From Gnomoniopsis sp. IMI 355080 (Eukaryota; Ascomycota; Sordariomycetes; Diaporthales; Gnomoniaceae): a stretch of DNA of 64,000 nucleotides. A program made the position numbers and the translations under genes. This document shows, in pieces, positions 1 to 10,718 of the stretch. Location of the stretch: positions 41,545 to 105,544 of the forward strand of contig JAPEVC010000126.1 of assembly GCA_027946555.1 (NCBI GenBank), written 5' to 3'. The number at the start of each line of letters is the position of its first letter. Position 1 is the first letter of the stretch. The notes beneath the pieces are model-generated. The model had not been told where the DNA came from. It worked only from the letters and a program-made list of their open reading frames with translations, and ran no database searches.

Positions 1-468
1 TAAATACCTACTTTGCGAACTGCGATAGCTGCATCCGTGTCTGACTGAAGTTTGAGAGATTTCGAGATTTCCCAACAATGAACGCGAGGTCTTCTGCTTA
101 TGCCAGCTGGGGTCCGAGGTGAACTTCAAGCACGTGCCTACACAACCTTGAAAGGAACACTTCGTAGGTAGTCGTGAGACTAGTCTTCAAAAACCCTGCT
201 GAGAGCCAAATCAGGTTCTAAGAAGGTTTCACATGTAATGATTACAGACTCATTTGCTCTGTGTCATCATGGTAGAGGTCGCTCACGGGGGCAGTGCATT
301 GGTTTTGGAAAGGTACATGCTCATCACTGCGAACTAAAGCCATCATTCAATACATATCTACTCTAATATGACATCGCTTACAGGATCCTCTTTTCTAAAG
401 CCATTGCTTTCTATTTGATATTGCTGACAGTTGTTCAGCTGATCGCAACAAGAACGCCCTACCCTACT
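1..468. other. Left-edge intergenic DNA
   Basis: No open frame with protein-like composition is visible here. It is AT-richer than the adjoining coding DNA and probably holds the 3' untranslated region of the CIA30-domain gene, whose stop codon is at 469-471 on the minus strand. Confidence 0.5.
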
Positions 469-1415
469 TTACAGCTCAAGCGATATTTGATCCATCTTGA
501 CAGCGGAAAGAGACTTAATGGTCAGGTTGAAAGGCCCATTTTGAGCACCAAAGAAACTGCGAAACTCTGGCGTCAGCTTACAACGCCATAATGCACGGAG
601 AAAACCTAGTTTTGAAAGGCCAAGGGAGCGAATTACACACCTCCTCATCATAAAAGCAAACCGTAACACGGCGCTCGTATTCAACGGCGGGACATCTACA
701 ATACTCCCCTGGTACGTAGCATTGAAGTCCGCCAGCGCCAGCAGGCTCTTGCCCGGTCCAGTAGGCGGCGTGAAGTCGTATTCAAAGCTCACGCTCGCCT
801 GATTGTTGTTTGGTGGGACGTTGTCCTTGAGCGTCAACGCGTAGTCTTTACCATCCGAAGACAGCGTCTCGATGAGAATTGCGTCATATCCGGTGATGTT
901 CACCGGCGCAAAGTCGTCGACGGTACGCTGCGAAGCGAAGCCTGCGTCGGGTCGCGGGCCGGTGACAAAGTTCAAGACGCCTGAGAACTCTGCTGTTTGC
1001 GCGTCCGGAGAGATGTTGAGGTGGGAGACCGAGGTACCGTTGCGGACACTACATAAAGGATTTTGATGTCAGTGAGCGCGCAATAATATATGAGTTCCAT
1101 TTAGTCCCAGCACCCGGAATTGCTGCTCTATATCCCAATACTTCAAGGGTTTCCTACAATGCGCCAAAGCTCAAACAGCAATACAGTTTCTGATATGTCT
1201 TGGAAAAGGCAGAATAAATGAGAAGGGCAAATGTGTTCCTACCTGTCATCTTGTGAAGTCCATTGGCTGGCCTCCCAAGGTATAGATCCACCAAACAGAG
1301 CCTCTGAATCAAAACGGGCTGCCAAGCACTCAGGGCATGGAACGGCCGCGGCGATGGTGGGAAACAACAGTAACGGCACTGTGGCCGCAATAAATGGAGA
1401 AAAAGCAACCTTCAT
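469..1415 (-). CDS. CIA30-domain protein with a predicted signal peptide
   Basis: Spliced minus-strand gene with exons 1243-1415, 641-1048 and 469-556, giving 222 aa. The phases agree across both GT-AG introns, and joining restores conserved CIA30 blocks: DDSVRNGTSVSHL, GFASQRT and MMRSFFGAQNGPF. The CIA30 family (NADH:ubiquinone oxidoreductase intermediate-associated protein 30) is a beta-jelly-roll domain best known from mitochondrial complex I assembly. This protein instead starts with a hydrophobic stretch (residues 1-24, ending IAAA before VPCPEC) that reads as a secretory signal, so it is more likely a secreted or endomembrane relative than a complex I factor. The start ATG at 1415 sits about 150 nt downstream of a TATA-like box on the same strand. 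The domain call is strong; the substrate or ligand is unknown. Confidence 0.8.
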
Positions 1416-1867
1416 GGTGTCTGTGGTGGGCTCGTGAACCTTGGTTTGTAGGCTTGGAAGACAAAAATGCCACGGACTGGTCCGCGGTTTTGTATGGCAT
1501 TCAGCAATAGCATGGGGCCTGGAATTTTTGCTGCCTCGGCCGGAACTATCATTTCGTTTCTGAACTTTATATAGGCGATCAGCCAATCTAGGTCTTTAAC
1601 TTTACTCGTATGCAATACTTGGCGGTAGTATGCGCCAAGAGTTCTACGAACTGGGACGGCATCGCGGGCCTGTGCGGGATTCCGGTTGATGAGATGACTG
1701 ACTCATGGTAGCTGCGCTTGCTGGTATTTATCAGACTTCACAAGCCGAATTTTTAGACACAACTACGTGAGATCACATTCGAGCACTCTGATTCAATTCC
1801 ATGCATCTGCGCCTATCCAGTCGCCCTCTTTCCAAGGGAACTCACAAGTTGAATGACACTTTCGCGA
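1416..1867. other. Intergenic, promoter side of the CIA30-domain gene
   Basis: Apart from the TATA box at 1565-1573 I see no feature. The right part is probably the 3' untranslated region of the 525-aa protein gene that ends at 1868. Confidence 0.5.
1565..1573 (-). promoter_or_regulatory. TATA box of the CIA30-domain gene
   Basis: TATATAAAG read on the minus strand, about 150 nt upstream of the ATG at 1415. This is a normal TATA-to-start distance for a fungal gene with a leader of about 100-120 nt. Confidence 0.5.
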
Positions 1868-3445
1868 TCAGTAGCGCGAATCTTGATAGTGTTGACTGGG
1901 AGGTTGGTGCTGGTTGTAGGGGACTTGAGGCGGAGGGCCACCCTCATAGACTTGATGCTGACCGCCTCCGCTGTATTCAAATTGCTCGTGGGATTGCTGA
2001 TATGGCGGCGCGGAAGAGTGCTGCTGACCCTGGCTGTACTGGCTCTGGTTGTAGAAGTCGCTACTCTCACCACCGTGCACCGGTTGAGACTGATAATTTT
2101 GCTGGTGCAAAGGCTGCGAGGTGGCTTGATATTGCGAGTGGTGGACCGTCGCAGACTCTTGAGGCTTGCCGACATCGACTCCTTCATTGCCAATGTCGTC
2201 GGGAACATTGATACGAACGTCTGGCAGGAACTTTCGAACCTTAGACTCGACCTTCTCTTGGACGAAAATCCAACTTTGACGCTCAAATTTCCTGTGGCCA
2301 CCGTTGACGATGGACAATACGCTCTCGCGAAGAGTCGCCTGGACCTTTCGAATCAAGTTCCTGATCTTGCTGACCAGCTTTTCCTTGAGATCATCTCCTA
2401 TACCCCGGCTGCCTGAAGCGCCCAGGGACTCATCGAACGGATTGCCACCAAAAAGCTTCTCCAAGGGTCCTTGAAAATGGTCGGGCAGTGCCTCAAACAG
2501 AGTCTTCTCGATAGCACCCAGGATCTTGCGGAACTCCAGCCTCACATCACGGTGGACTTTAGCTAAGCCTGTGCTCAGTTTCCTGCTGATCACACCCGAG
2601 AACCCGTGTGCTTCCTCACTGCCCCCATCATTCTCGCCAATTGCCCGGGACGCACCCTCCTCGTGCTTTTTCTTTCCAAACAAGCCGGCAAAGTTTGAGA
2701 CCATGTCAGTAATTTCACCTTTGAACCCGTCGCCCAAGTCTCGGGTCGAGGTGTTTCCTCTGAGCCACTTCTTGATATGGTCCAAAGCAATCTTGGTGAA
2801 TTGCTCAGCTAGTGGAGCATGCTGCTCGCGAAGAACGGCTCCCACTTTCTCTTTGATCTCCGGGCTGATCAGGCGAGCCTTCTCCTCAGGGTTCCGGGTG
2901 GCTTCCTTCACTTGTTCGCTGATGACTCCGAGGAGACCATCAAGAGCAAAATGCTGACCGCCGCCACTACCACCGGAGCCAGGACGGGAGTGTTCCTGAA
3001 TCGCGTCAACAGCAGCAGACAGAAACGCCTTGAAGGAGTCATTCTGTCCGGCGCCACGAGCCTGCACCTCGAGCCCGCGTTGACCGCCACCATTGTGGCC
3101 CTCTGTCAAGTTAAAGATGTCTTGAATGTCGTCCGTGGCCTCGTCCGCAAGATTGCTGAAAGATCGAGTAATAGATGCCAGTTCGTGTGCAAAGGGCAGA
3201 GACTGGCCGCCATAAGAGTCTGGAGCGTCCTCGTTCAGTCCCCGGTCTCTTTGAGGCGCTGATGAGCTCTTCTTGTCGAATAAAGAATGAAAAGCGTCCA
3301 CAATCTTGTCATCAAGACTGTCTATAGTCTTTTGTTGGAAGATGTCAATCTCCTGGACAATCTGGGGCTGAATCTGGGGTGCGAGAGAGTCGACATAATG
3401 GTCGATCTTGTCGAAGATCACGTCAGGAATGGCGGCCCTTGACAT
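1868..3445 (-). CDS. Uncharacterised 525-aa protein with helical core and Gln/Tyr/Pro-rich tail
   Basis: One uninterrupted reading frame from an ATG at 3445, the first ATG in frame; the frame is open further upstream but only through non-ATG codons. Residues 1-50 form charged helices (start MSRAAIPDVIFDKIDHY). The middle (to about 420) alternates amphipathic lysine/glutamate-rich helices with Gly/Ser-rich linkers. The last 90 residues or so are low complexity, rich in Gln, Tyr, Pro and Ser, ending QHYQDSRY. No signal peptide, transmembrane segment or catalytic motif is seen. The build resembles hydrophilic, partly disordered protective or scaffold proteins, but that is only an impression. I do not recognise a named family. 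Confidence 0.75.
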   Translation of the reverse strand: MSRAAIPDVIFDKIDHYVDSLAPQIQPQIVQEIDIFQQKTIDSLDDKIVDAFHSLFDKKSSSAPQRDRGLNEDAPDSYGGQSLPFAHELASITRSFSNLADEATDDIQDIFNLTEGHNGGGQRGLEVQARGAGQNDSFKAFLSAAVDAIQEHSRPGSGGSGGGQHFALDGLLGVISEQVKEATRNPEEKARLISPEIKEKVGAVLREQHAPLAEQFTKIALDHIKKWLRGNTSTRDLGDGFKGEITDMVSNFAGLFGKKKHEEGASRAIGENDGGSEEAHGFSGVISRKLSTGLAKVHRDVRLEFRKILGAIEKTLFEALPDHFQGPLEKLFGGNPFDESLGASGSRGIGDDLKEKLVSKIRNLIRKVQATLRESVLSIVNGGHRKFERQSWIFVQEKVESKVRKFLPDVRINVPDDIGNEGVDVGKPQESATVHHSQYQATSQPLHQQNYQSQPVHGGESSDFYNQSQYSQGQQHSSAPPYQQSHEQFEYSGGGQHQVYEGGPPPQVPYNQHQPPSQHYQDSRY

Positions 3446-4590
3446 GATGGTGTCTATTGTAAAAGAAAGTGAGAACAGTAGATATGAAGAGATCGTGATA
3501 CAGAGATGGGACACAATGGGCTAGAAGTTGACAACAGTCGTGAGAGTTTAGAGGTGACCACGCTGTCGTCAGCAGGGTATACTTCGATGCCCCACCCTGC
3601 CAAGCGTGCACGTTCCAAGCTTTGTTGTTCCACGGTGAGGCCACCGACATGCAGGCTCAGCCACCTTGCCCCGTGACATACGCGCCTCCACCAATCTCAT
3701 CATCTTGTTCTTCTTCAAAGTCCATATGTACAAGGGCACAATTATCATGAGGTCACTGTTGGTGCGCGTCGTGTATTTGTGCTTCGACTGTGATAATTCC
3801 AGCCTATAAATATGACATACCTAGGTAGGTGGTTCATGGTAGTCTTCCCAGGCGTTGGCAGTGCTCACAACGGATATGCGACGACACAATGATTTTCGCA
3901 ATGTGTACTACCAGTCATGTGATCTTGAGGAGAAACGTACTCGAATTGTGCCCAGCTATTCGGGTCGAAAAGGTGCGAGTCTGTCTTGCTTCGAGTTGCT
4001 TGCAACAGATGCTGGAGTGCTCTCAATATATGAATGCGGGCTGCTCCTCATCGCATCTTGTGGGTCGATTTGACTGCCTCCCCAGATGGACTGGTGAATA
4101 CCTACACATGCGCAGTTGTCCTTCAGAACAAGACTGTTACCTTTCGAAAAGCAAATGCTAGGTGGAGACAATGCAAATGTGTCTGAAGCGGTTTTGCCCT
4201 TCCCACACACGCATGGAAAGTCACAGTGGCCTTTGACGAATGCGGTGGCAATGAGATAATTCTAAGCGGTCTGAGACCCGCTTCACACACACTCCCGAGG
4301 TCGTGATCCATTCTCCCATGCTTCTGTGGATCTATGAAGCAATTTCTTCTGGAGATGGGTGCACTTCCTTCCAAGAGGTCCTGCACTAAGATGGCTTCCG
4401 CATGGAATATATTGCGGGCTATGGCGACGAAGTGTGAAGAGGGAAATTTAAATTTCGCTGAATTATCGAAGCAATTACCTATGTATCGGTGGGAACACAA
4501 CGGGGTATTTTGCCTGATCCCCAATGGTGTTAAACCAAATCAAAGCGAACCACCCATAACGAGTGATGATAATGCGACGTCCATGGTCAT
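3446..4590. other. Intergenic between the 525-aa and 75-aa protein genes
   Basis: No supported gene. It holds one exact copy of the palindrome TACCTAGGTA (3818-3827), just after a TATAAATA-like stretch (3804-3811). Open frames here lack protein-like composition. Confidence 0.5.
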
Positions 4591-4901
4591 TCAAGCAGAA
4601 GACTCTTTTTTAGCTTCCGCCTTTTCAAGCGAATCATCGGCCCCAGAGGTAATTTCAGGATCAACCTCGCCCTCACCGCTATCCCCAATCGCAGCGTCAA
4701 GGGCTTCTTCGCCTACCAATCCTTCATGTGCAGCTGGGCCACTCTCTTTCGTCGCTTCGGCCTTCTCAAGTGGATCGTCCACAGCGGTGCTCGCTTCGGT
4801 GTCTATTGAGGCCGTTGAATCAATACTGAATTGGTGATCACTTGATGCAGAATTTATGATCAGAGGGATGTCATGGGATGCTTACCCTTTGGTGGAGCCA
4901 T
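4591..4901 (-). CDS. Small acidic protein (75 aa) with internal duplication
   Basis: Proposed two-exon minus-strand gene. Exon 1, 4886-4901, encodes MAPPKG up to a donor GTAAGC. Exon 2, 4591-4802, starts after a TAG acceptor. The join is in frame and completes a GAC codon, giving 75 aa. The product is strongly acidic and Glu/Ala/Ser-rich. It carries a duplicated segment, DDPLEKAEATKES and DDSLEKAEAKKES, separated by about 35 residues. No signal peptide or transmembrane segment is present. A TATA-like box lies about 180 nt upstream on the same strand, which supports transcription. Only 228 coding bases support the call, so it could be spurious; the conserved-looking repeat and clean splice argue that it is real. 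Function unknown. Confidence 0.5.
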
Positions 4902-5076
4902 ATTGCCAAGTCCTGTCGAAGTGCTGTTTGATTGAGCAAAAAATTGGAGATGATAGAAAGTAATTTGGGACTGAAAAAGCGCTAGAGTCGTCCTCAGTTC
5001 AACCGTAATTTGAGGCTCGCGTATGGAAGAAGGCTTGAAAAGGAGGCTCGAAGAAAGGCTTTCGAGCTTCTCATAG

Positions 5077-5083
5077 TATATAT
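5077..5083 (-). promoter_or_regulatory. TATA-like box upstream of the 75-aa acidic protein gene
   Basis: A TATATA core on the minus strand, about 180 nt upstream of the proposed ATG at 4901. It is the main non-coding support for that small gene. Confidence 0.35.
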
Positions 5084-7136
5084 CGTCTTTTCACAAATCA
5101 CTAGTGAGCGCCTCCTGCGCAATCTATTCTCACCACTCCCGCGTCATCTTTCACATATACATCATGTTTTCCTTCGCAGACTTTGGTGAAGTGACGTCAC
5201 TCTTATACGATTGTGTGCAAGCCCTCCAGGCTTTCAGGACCTTTGATTCGAGGCCCAGTTGTATTTGGGACCGATACTAGTCTCTATATAGACTGGCCTA
5301 CCACACCAATGATGAATACCTCTCCACCTTGTTGCGCAGACTGTGCACTACATCACCAGATGCCTAGGTGGCTTGTCACCGGAGAACAGCGCATGACATA
5401 TTGTTATATGTTCCTTGTCATTTAAATTGACCCATTTGTGACCTGTGAAATCCTCCCTGTGGCCCTCCGCCCAGGCGGGCCGAACATCCAGGGTACCTAG
5501 GTAGATAGCTTAAGTGAGAACTAAGTGTGCTCGGAAAGTAGATACTATGCGAGGCTTTAGAACAGTAGAATCAAGCGGAAAATCCGACTGTATCCTGAAT
5601 TCAGAGTAACACAATTACAATCCATTTAGATCTAGCTACTGTGGGACTCGAGGGTGACTGGAAACATTCCCAGCCGCACTACCTGGCTGTGAGCCAATGG
5701 CATAACTACCCAAGAGGAAACACTATGAAAGATCATGAGATCCATGATCCCACCAATTTGCATGGAACGATGCATCCCATAGAAGCGTGAATCAAGGAAC
5801 TTCTTAAGTCCATGAGTAATGTGACAAAGTACCTAGGGGGGCTGATGTGGACCTGAGCTTCCCACACACGTGGACTAGAAGCACACCGCGGACTGCAGAC
5901 TACGCAGCCCTGGAGCATTTCAGTTGTTCCATAGCTTCAAAATTACACACTTAACGTATTGAAAAAGCTGCAGAATCTATATTCTGCTAATTTCATCAGC
6001 CATAGACCAGTCATACTACTTAGGTAGAAGTCTCATAACATTGGAACATATGCCTTGATCAAGCGCTGGCAGGCCAAGTCACTCATCACTCAAGCCTTGT
6101 ACTCCTATTTGAAATGTTCACACAAACTTACAAAGTTCTTGGCATGGACCACATTTTGTCTGCATTAGGTAGGTATCCTACTGGTTCCACTCATCGAATA
6201 ATAACACGTATCAAATATGGCCACGCGCGCATGGGCCACGTTCGTGTTCAGATGTCAGCCATGGACCGATTGCGTTCAGTTTGTGTTCTGAGCCCTTGAG
6301 AACTGGCGACATAAATTGGGGATAGCGACCAATCCCCTACGCTGGTTGGCGGGTAATTGTGCAACGATCTGTACAAAATACCAGGCACTTACCCTGTGTT
6401 GCAGGCATGAGATTTAACTATCAAATAAGCATAATTAAACCTTGTGTGGGTCCGGCGATCAGCGTGCGGGTCGATCCCTGCGCCGGCTGGCCCGGTTGCG
6501 TTCGCAGTGGACTCTTGGGAAAGGGCTGGTGGGATCTCAGTCTCTCGGTTAGTCTAGTTGTTCGACAGAACTTGGACTGTTGCCTTGACCGTAAATCGGG
6601 TTTTTGTAAAGTCCACGTGGTGATGTTACGCTACAGTTTGCATCTCCAAGGTGCGAGAAGTCTTGTTATTTCTCCGGCGCGCTTGGCTCTTGAGTGACGT
6701 GAAAACCCGGACAATATTCCTATCTGAAAGACCTATGCGTAAGATACAGTAACAAACCAGTACTCTTTTGAGAAATTTAGGCGAATCGTGATCTCCCTCC
6801 TCCAATTTTCCCACTAATTCTCAAGCATCTAAGCGATTCTACTGCTCTGTCCATTGTCGTCTAGAATGTCCCCACACGTGGTCCATACTCTAGAACTTGA
6901 TCAGTTTTGTTAGCAATTCGGAGCCGTACCGAGCAGGTACAAAATCCACGACTCGTGTTGAAAGGACGGAATTTTTCCTCAAATTTCAAGGTTTCAGGTC
7001 TGGATTCAGCACGGGAGTGGCGTCCCGGAAATGACTGCGGGTTCTTGGACATCTGATATGCCTACGTGCCTACTAGGTAGCCCAGTGTTGAGTGGGTTTG
7101 ACAGGCGATAATAGATGAGGGAGGCTCCAGAAGACA

Positions 7137-7144
7137 TATATAAG
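7137..7144 (+). promoter_or_regulatory. TATA box of the polygalacturonase gene
   Basis: TATATAAG, 132 nt upstream of the ATG at 7276. It is followed by an A-rich, then C/A-rich leader of the sort seen in well-expressed fungal secreted-enzyme genes. Confidence 0.6.
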
Positions 7145-7275
7145 ACAACACCTGAGAAGCTTCCTTAAAAAAAAACAATATCTTGGCAATCACCCATCAC
7201 AAGCCGGCTCTTGCGAACTTGTTTACATTCAACCACACTCTTTTGAATCTGCGACCTCGTCACTCATTTGTCAAT

Positions 7276-8480
7276 ATGCAATTTTCGCTTTTCGCGCTCA
7301 CAGCACTGCTGTCTTTGACTCAAGCCGCTCCAGCTGAGTTGGACGATAGATCAAGCTGTACCTTTACCGACGCTGCTTCTGTCAAGAAGTCCAAGACCTC
7401 ATGTTCTACAATTACTTTGGATAACATTGCTGTTCCTGCTGGTACAACATTGGACTTGACCGGGTTGAAGTCCGGCACCAATGTCAGTACCCATCGTGAT
7501 CAGATTCGAGAGACACGAAGAGAACAAGGAGGAAGAACAAGAAGGAGATGAACTTTCCAGAATGCAGGCTTTGCTGACACAATCATGGACGCCAGGTTAT
7601 TTTCAAAGGCACCACCACCTTCGGCTACAAGGAGTGGGAAGGTCCCCTAATCAGCGTCAGCGGGACACAAATCACTGTCTCTGGTGCTTCCGGCCATGTC
7701 ATCGATGGCAACGGTGCGAAATGGTGGGATGGCAAGGGCAGCAACGGCGGAAAGACCAAGCCAAAGATGTTCTACGCCCATTCACTGAAACAGTCCACCA
7801 TCAAGGGGCTGAACGTCAAGAACACTCCTGTTCAATTCATGTCCATCAACGGCGCCACCGACCTTACTGTCCAGGGTGTCACAATGGACAACTCGGCCGG
7901 AGACAGCGGTGGTGGTCACAACACTGATGCCTTTGATGTTGGCAGCTCCACAAACGTGGTCATCTCCGGCGCCAATATCAAGAACCAGGACGACTGCCTG
8001 GCCATCAACTCTGGAACCAACATCCAGTTCACGGGAGGAACCTGCTCCGGTGGACACGGCCTTTCCATTGGCTCTGTCGGTGGCCGCTCGGACAACACTG
8101 TCAAGGGAGTCAAGATCACCAACTCCAAGATTATCAACTCCGACAACGGTGTGCGCATCAAGACCGTCTCGGGTGCTACCGGTTCTGTGTCAGACGTGGT
8201 CTATTCCGGCATCACTTTGAGCAACATTGCCAAGTACGGTATTGTCATTGAGCAAGATTATGAGAACGGCAGCCCCACTGGAACGCCAACCACAGGAGTT
8301 CCCATCACCGGTCTTACGGTATCAGGGGTCACTGGCTCAGTTAAATCGTCGGCCACCGATGTGTACATTCTTTGCGGAAAGGGATCCTGCTCCAACTGGA
8401 AGTGGTCTGGTGTCAGCATCTCTGGCGGAAAGAAAAGCTCAAAGTGCTCTAACATTCCATCTGGTGGAGCTTCTTGCTAA
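7276..8480 (+). CDS. Endopolygalacturonase, glycoside hydrolase family 28
   Basis: Exons 7276-7482 and 7596-8480 (intron 113 nt, GTCAGT donor) encode 363 aa. The enzyme hydrolyses alpha-1,4-galacturonosyl bonds of pectic homogalacturonan outside the cell. Residues 1-18 are a signal peptide ending TQA, followed by a short pro-region to about LDDR. The GH28 right-handed beta-helix shows all four active-site signatures: HNTDAF (Asp180), NQDDC (Asp201 and Asp202), GGHG (His223) and VRIK (256-258). Length matches secreted fungal endo-enzymes (about 360-380 aa), and conserved cysteines at the C-terminus are present. Endo rather than exo action is inferred from overall similarity of the sequence to fungal endo-PGs. 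A TATA box lies 132 nt upstream. No defect is seen; the gene appears functional. Confidence 0.95.
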
Positions 8481-9911
8481 AAGTCGTCTGGTATGACAAA
8501 AATAACCCTCGCCCAAGTCTTCTTGTTTCTCGAGAGCACTCGGTTATTGCTTCATCCCATTTATTACAGCATTCGCATGCATCTCCCTAGGTATACCCAA
8601 TTTACTTGCCCGGTGATTGGGTGGGCTTAATGGCTTCAATTCATAATATATAGTTATTCAAATTCCATAACATTCGACCTAATTGAGATGTCCCTTCGTG
8701 CTAGCGCTAGGCATTCGCAATTCAGAATCAGATTGCTTGATCTTAAGTGGGTATGCTTAGACTGTTCAACAGACAAAGGGCTTCTTCCAATACTTAAGTA
8801 GCGCTAGAAGCCCAGGCCTTGTCTGGAAACCCCCAAATTCGCGTATTTGCCTTGTTCGAGTCTTGTATTCCCAACGCTAGATCTTACCGGATCCACAGCT
8901 GAAAATGGATGCCACGCCAGTTTTTCTTTACCCAATGGCTAAACCAACTCGGCCAGCCAGAGGTCTCTATACAGCCACTTTGAGCACTTGAAATATTGAC
9001 TTTTATAGTATTCCCGTATAAAAGTCCAAGAAATGAGCATGTTTGGTGGGCAGGCTCGTTAGAGCTCGGTACGATACAAAGCATCGAAACGTTGCATATG
9101 TATCAACAGCAAGGCCATCGCTAGGCGTCTGCCAGAGTAGAACGGCACCTGGTCGCTTGAGGATCTACTAAATGGATCTTAAGGGCATCATTCCACTTAT
9201 CGGGTCCTTTCTACGTCGAAGAGTTGGATGAAATCTCATCACTCCGGTAAACCCTTTTTGATAGAAGCATACTAGCCTAATAAGATGTAGAGAGGGTACT
9301 ATGCTTCCTCTTTGCGCCTTTGTGTCTCTGCACATCTAGACCACGTTACGTGCCGTTTCCGTTTGCTGTCATGGTATTGTGCAGATCTTTCACAATCACA
9401 AAACACCATCACAGCGGCTTCCCGCAGCCAATTTCTTTATTCCCAATACACAGCCCACCAAAGCCCAAGTTTCGTTTGTTAGACAATTTCGGTCCGCAAG
9501 AAACATCCCGCCAACAATTGAAAAGACTGCACCGACCCCGTGGAGGTCGGCTTCGGAAGGCGTTCAGCCCAACGCTTCAAACTTGAAACTCAATTTCACG
9601 TCCTCACCTGTCAAATCAAATTTTTCACGGGCAACTTCGCCGTTGCCGACTCTTCTACTCTCCAAGATGTGCTCATATCCAAGCCCTTCGATGGCACTTT
9701 GCATTGCCGACCTCGTCAGAACGATCATGCAGGACGTAGTTGGTCGTGAAGCTATGCAGCAGAACTCTAGTATTGACGCTTTGCCTTCCCCAAACCCACG
9801 TACCGAGTCTGGAGCTTGGAAAAAGAGCCTGAAAAGACCGTTCTTGCGCAGAAGCTGGAGTTCAACACTGTCAATATCTAGTTCCTCTAGATACTCTCGT
9901 CTTTCTTCATC
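8481..9911. other. Intergenic between the polygalacturonase and the single-pass membrane protein genes
   Basis: No supported gene. It contains a perfect 10-bp inverted repeat at 8998-9007 and 9017-9026. Overlapping frames on both strands at about 9380-9950 begin with non-ATG codons and are not called. Confidence 0.45.
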
Positions 9912-10718
9912 ATGCACACCATAGCAGCACTGAGGGGTCTTGTCCAAACCAGCTCCCCCTTGTCATGCTCGGATACAACAGCCTCGAATCACATTCAACA
10001 CATCAGGCATGGGAGAGCAGCACTGCAATCCTCCGTCGAGGACAAAGGCATCATCATTGGCAGCACCCTTGGCGGCACGGCCCTCGTGCTGGTCTGCTTG
10101 GCTCTCGTCCTCTACCAAATCTGGCAGAGACGTCGCACACCACCACCATCAAGTGCTACGCCAAAGCGCACCCCGAGCCGCCTCTCAAAGTCTTGCCCCC
10201 CTCCATCTATGCCTCGACCAAGCGACAATACGGACCTGGTCAACCTGCATAGGGTTCGTCCTGTGACGCCTTCTCCCCGCCGCCTCGCCACTGTAGATGC
10301 CTTTGTACCTTCTTCTTCGCCTACCTCCCGTCACGCCAACGCCGTCTCGATGGGATGGGATGTGGAAAAGGCTGCTGCTGTACATACGCCCTCGGGTCAC
10401 CCGGCCATCGTATGGCGCGGGGCCAAAGTTTTCGGCAACGAGAGTCCAGCGACACCATCTGGACCAGAAGAGTCGCAGGCGCGACAGTCCGAGCCGTCGA
10501 TCTCGACCACCTTCGCGGCAGAGATGTCCAGCCTCCTCGAGAGTATCTCCATCAAGTCGAGCTACAGCTCGCTTCGATCGAGTGGGGCGGTGTTGGGTGT
10601 TCCAGCCCGGTTGCAAACTCCCTTGTCGGTGCAAAAACTCCGGCAAGATAGCTGTACGACGAGTGTTGAGGCGAGAAGGGGGTCTGTGTCCGATGGTGGT
10701 GTCGGCGGCGGGAATTAG
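9912..10718 (+). CDS. Single-pass membrane protein with long Ser/Pro-rich tail
   Basis: A single open frame from an ATG at 9912 encodes 268 aa. Residues 46-70 form one transmembrane helix (GIIIGSTLGGTALVLVCLAL core), followed at once by WQRRR, a stop-transfer signal placing the C-terminal side in the cytosol. The tail of about 195 residues is rich in Ser, Thr, Pro and Arg and looks disordered. The N-terminal 45 residues are not a clear signal peptide, so an upstream exon carrying one may be missing. The layout recalls fungal wall-sensor-like or mid2-like proteins, but no diagnostic extracellular domain is seen. The membrane topology is a fair call; function is unknown. Confidence 0.6.
   Translation: MHTIAALRGLVQTSSPLSCSDTTASNHIQHIRHGRAALQSSVEDKGIIIGSTLGGTALVLVCLALVLYQIWQRRRTPPPSSATPKRTPSRLSKSCPPPSMPRPSDNTDLVNLHRVRPVTPSPRRLATVDAFVPSSSPTSRHANAVSMGWDVEKAAAVHTPSGHPAIVWRGAKVFGNESPATPSGPEESQARQSEPSISTTFAAEMSSLLESISIKSSYSSLRSSGAVLGVPARLQTPLSVQKLRQDSCTTSVEARRGSVSDGGVGGGN

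Larger units (their letters stand above)
4902..7275. other. Intergenic 2.4 kb between the 75-aa protein and polygalacturonase genes
   Basis: No convincing gene. It contains the upstream regions of two diverging genes, an exact TACCTAGGTA at 5494-5503 and near matches around 5830 and 6018. A short CG-rich inverted repeat, CCGGCG (6452-6457) with CGCCGG (6481-6486), is also present. Base composition is not extreme, so I do not see a repeat-induced-mutation island. Confidence 0.5.

Noticed and set aside
6452..6486. Possible tRNA 3' half (CG-rich stem around GGTCGATCCC)
   Set aside because: No A-box, anticodon arm or acceptor pairing could be built around it, so it is left as a short inverted repeat.
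9379..9947. Overlapping open frames on both strands upstream of the single-pass membrane protein
   Set aside because: Both begin with non-ATG codons, show no domain, and overlap each other, so neither can be preferred.
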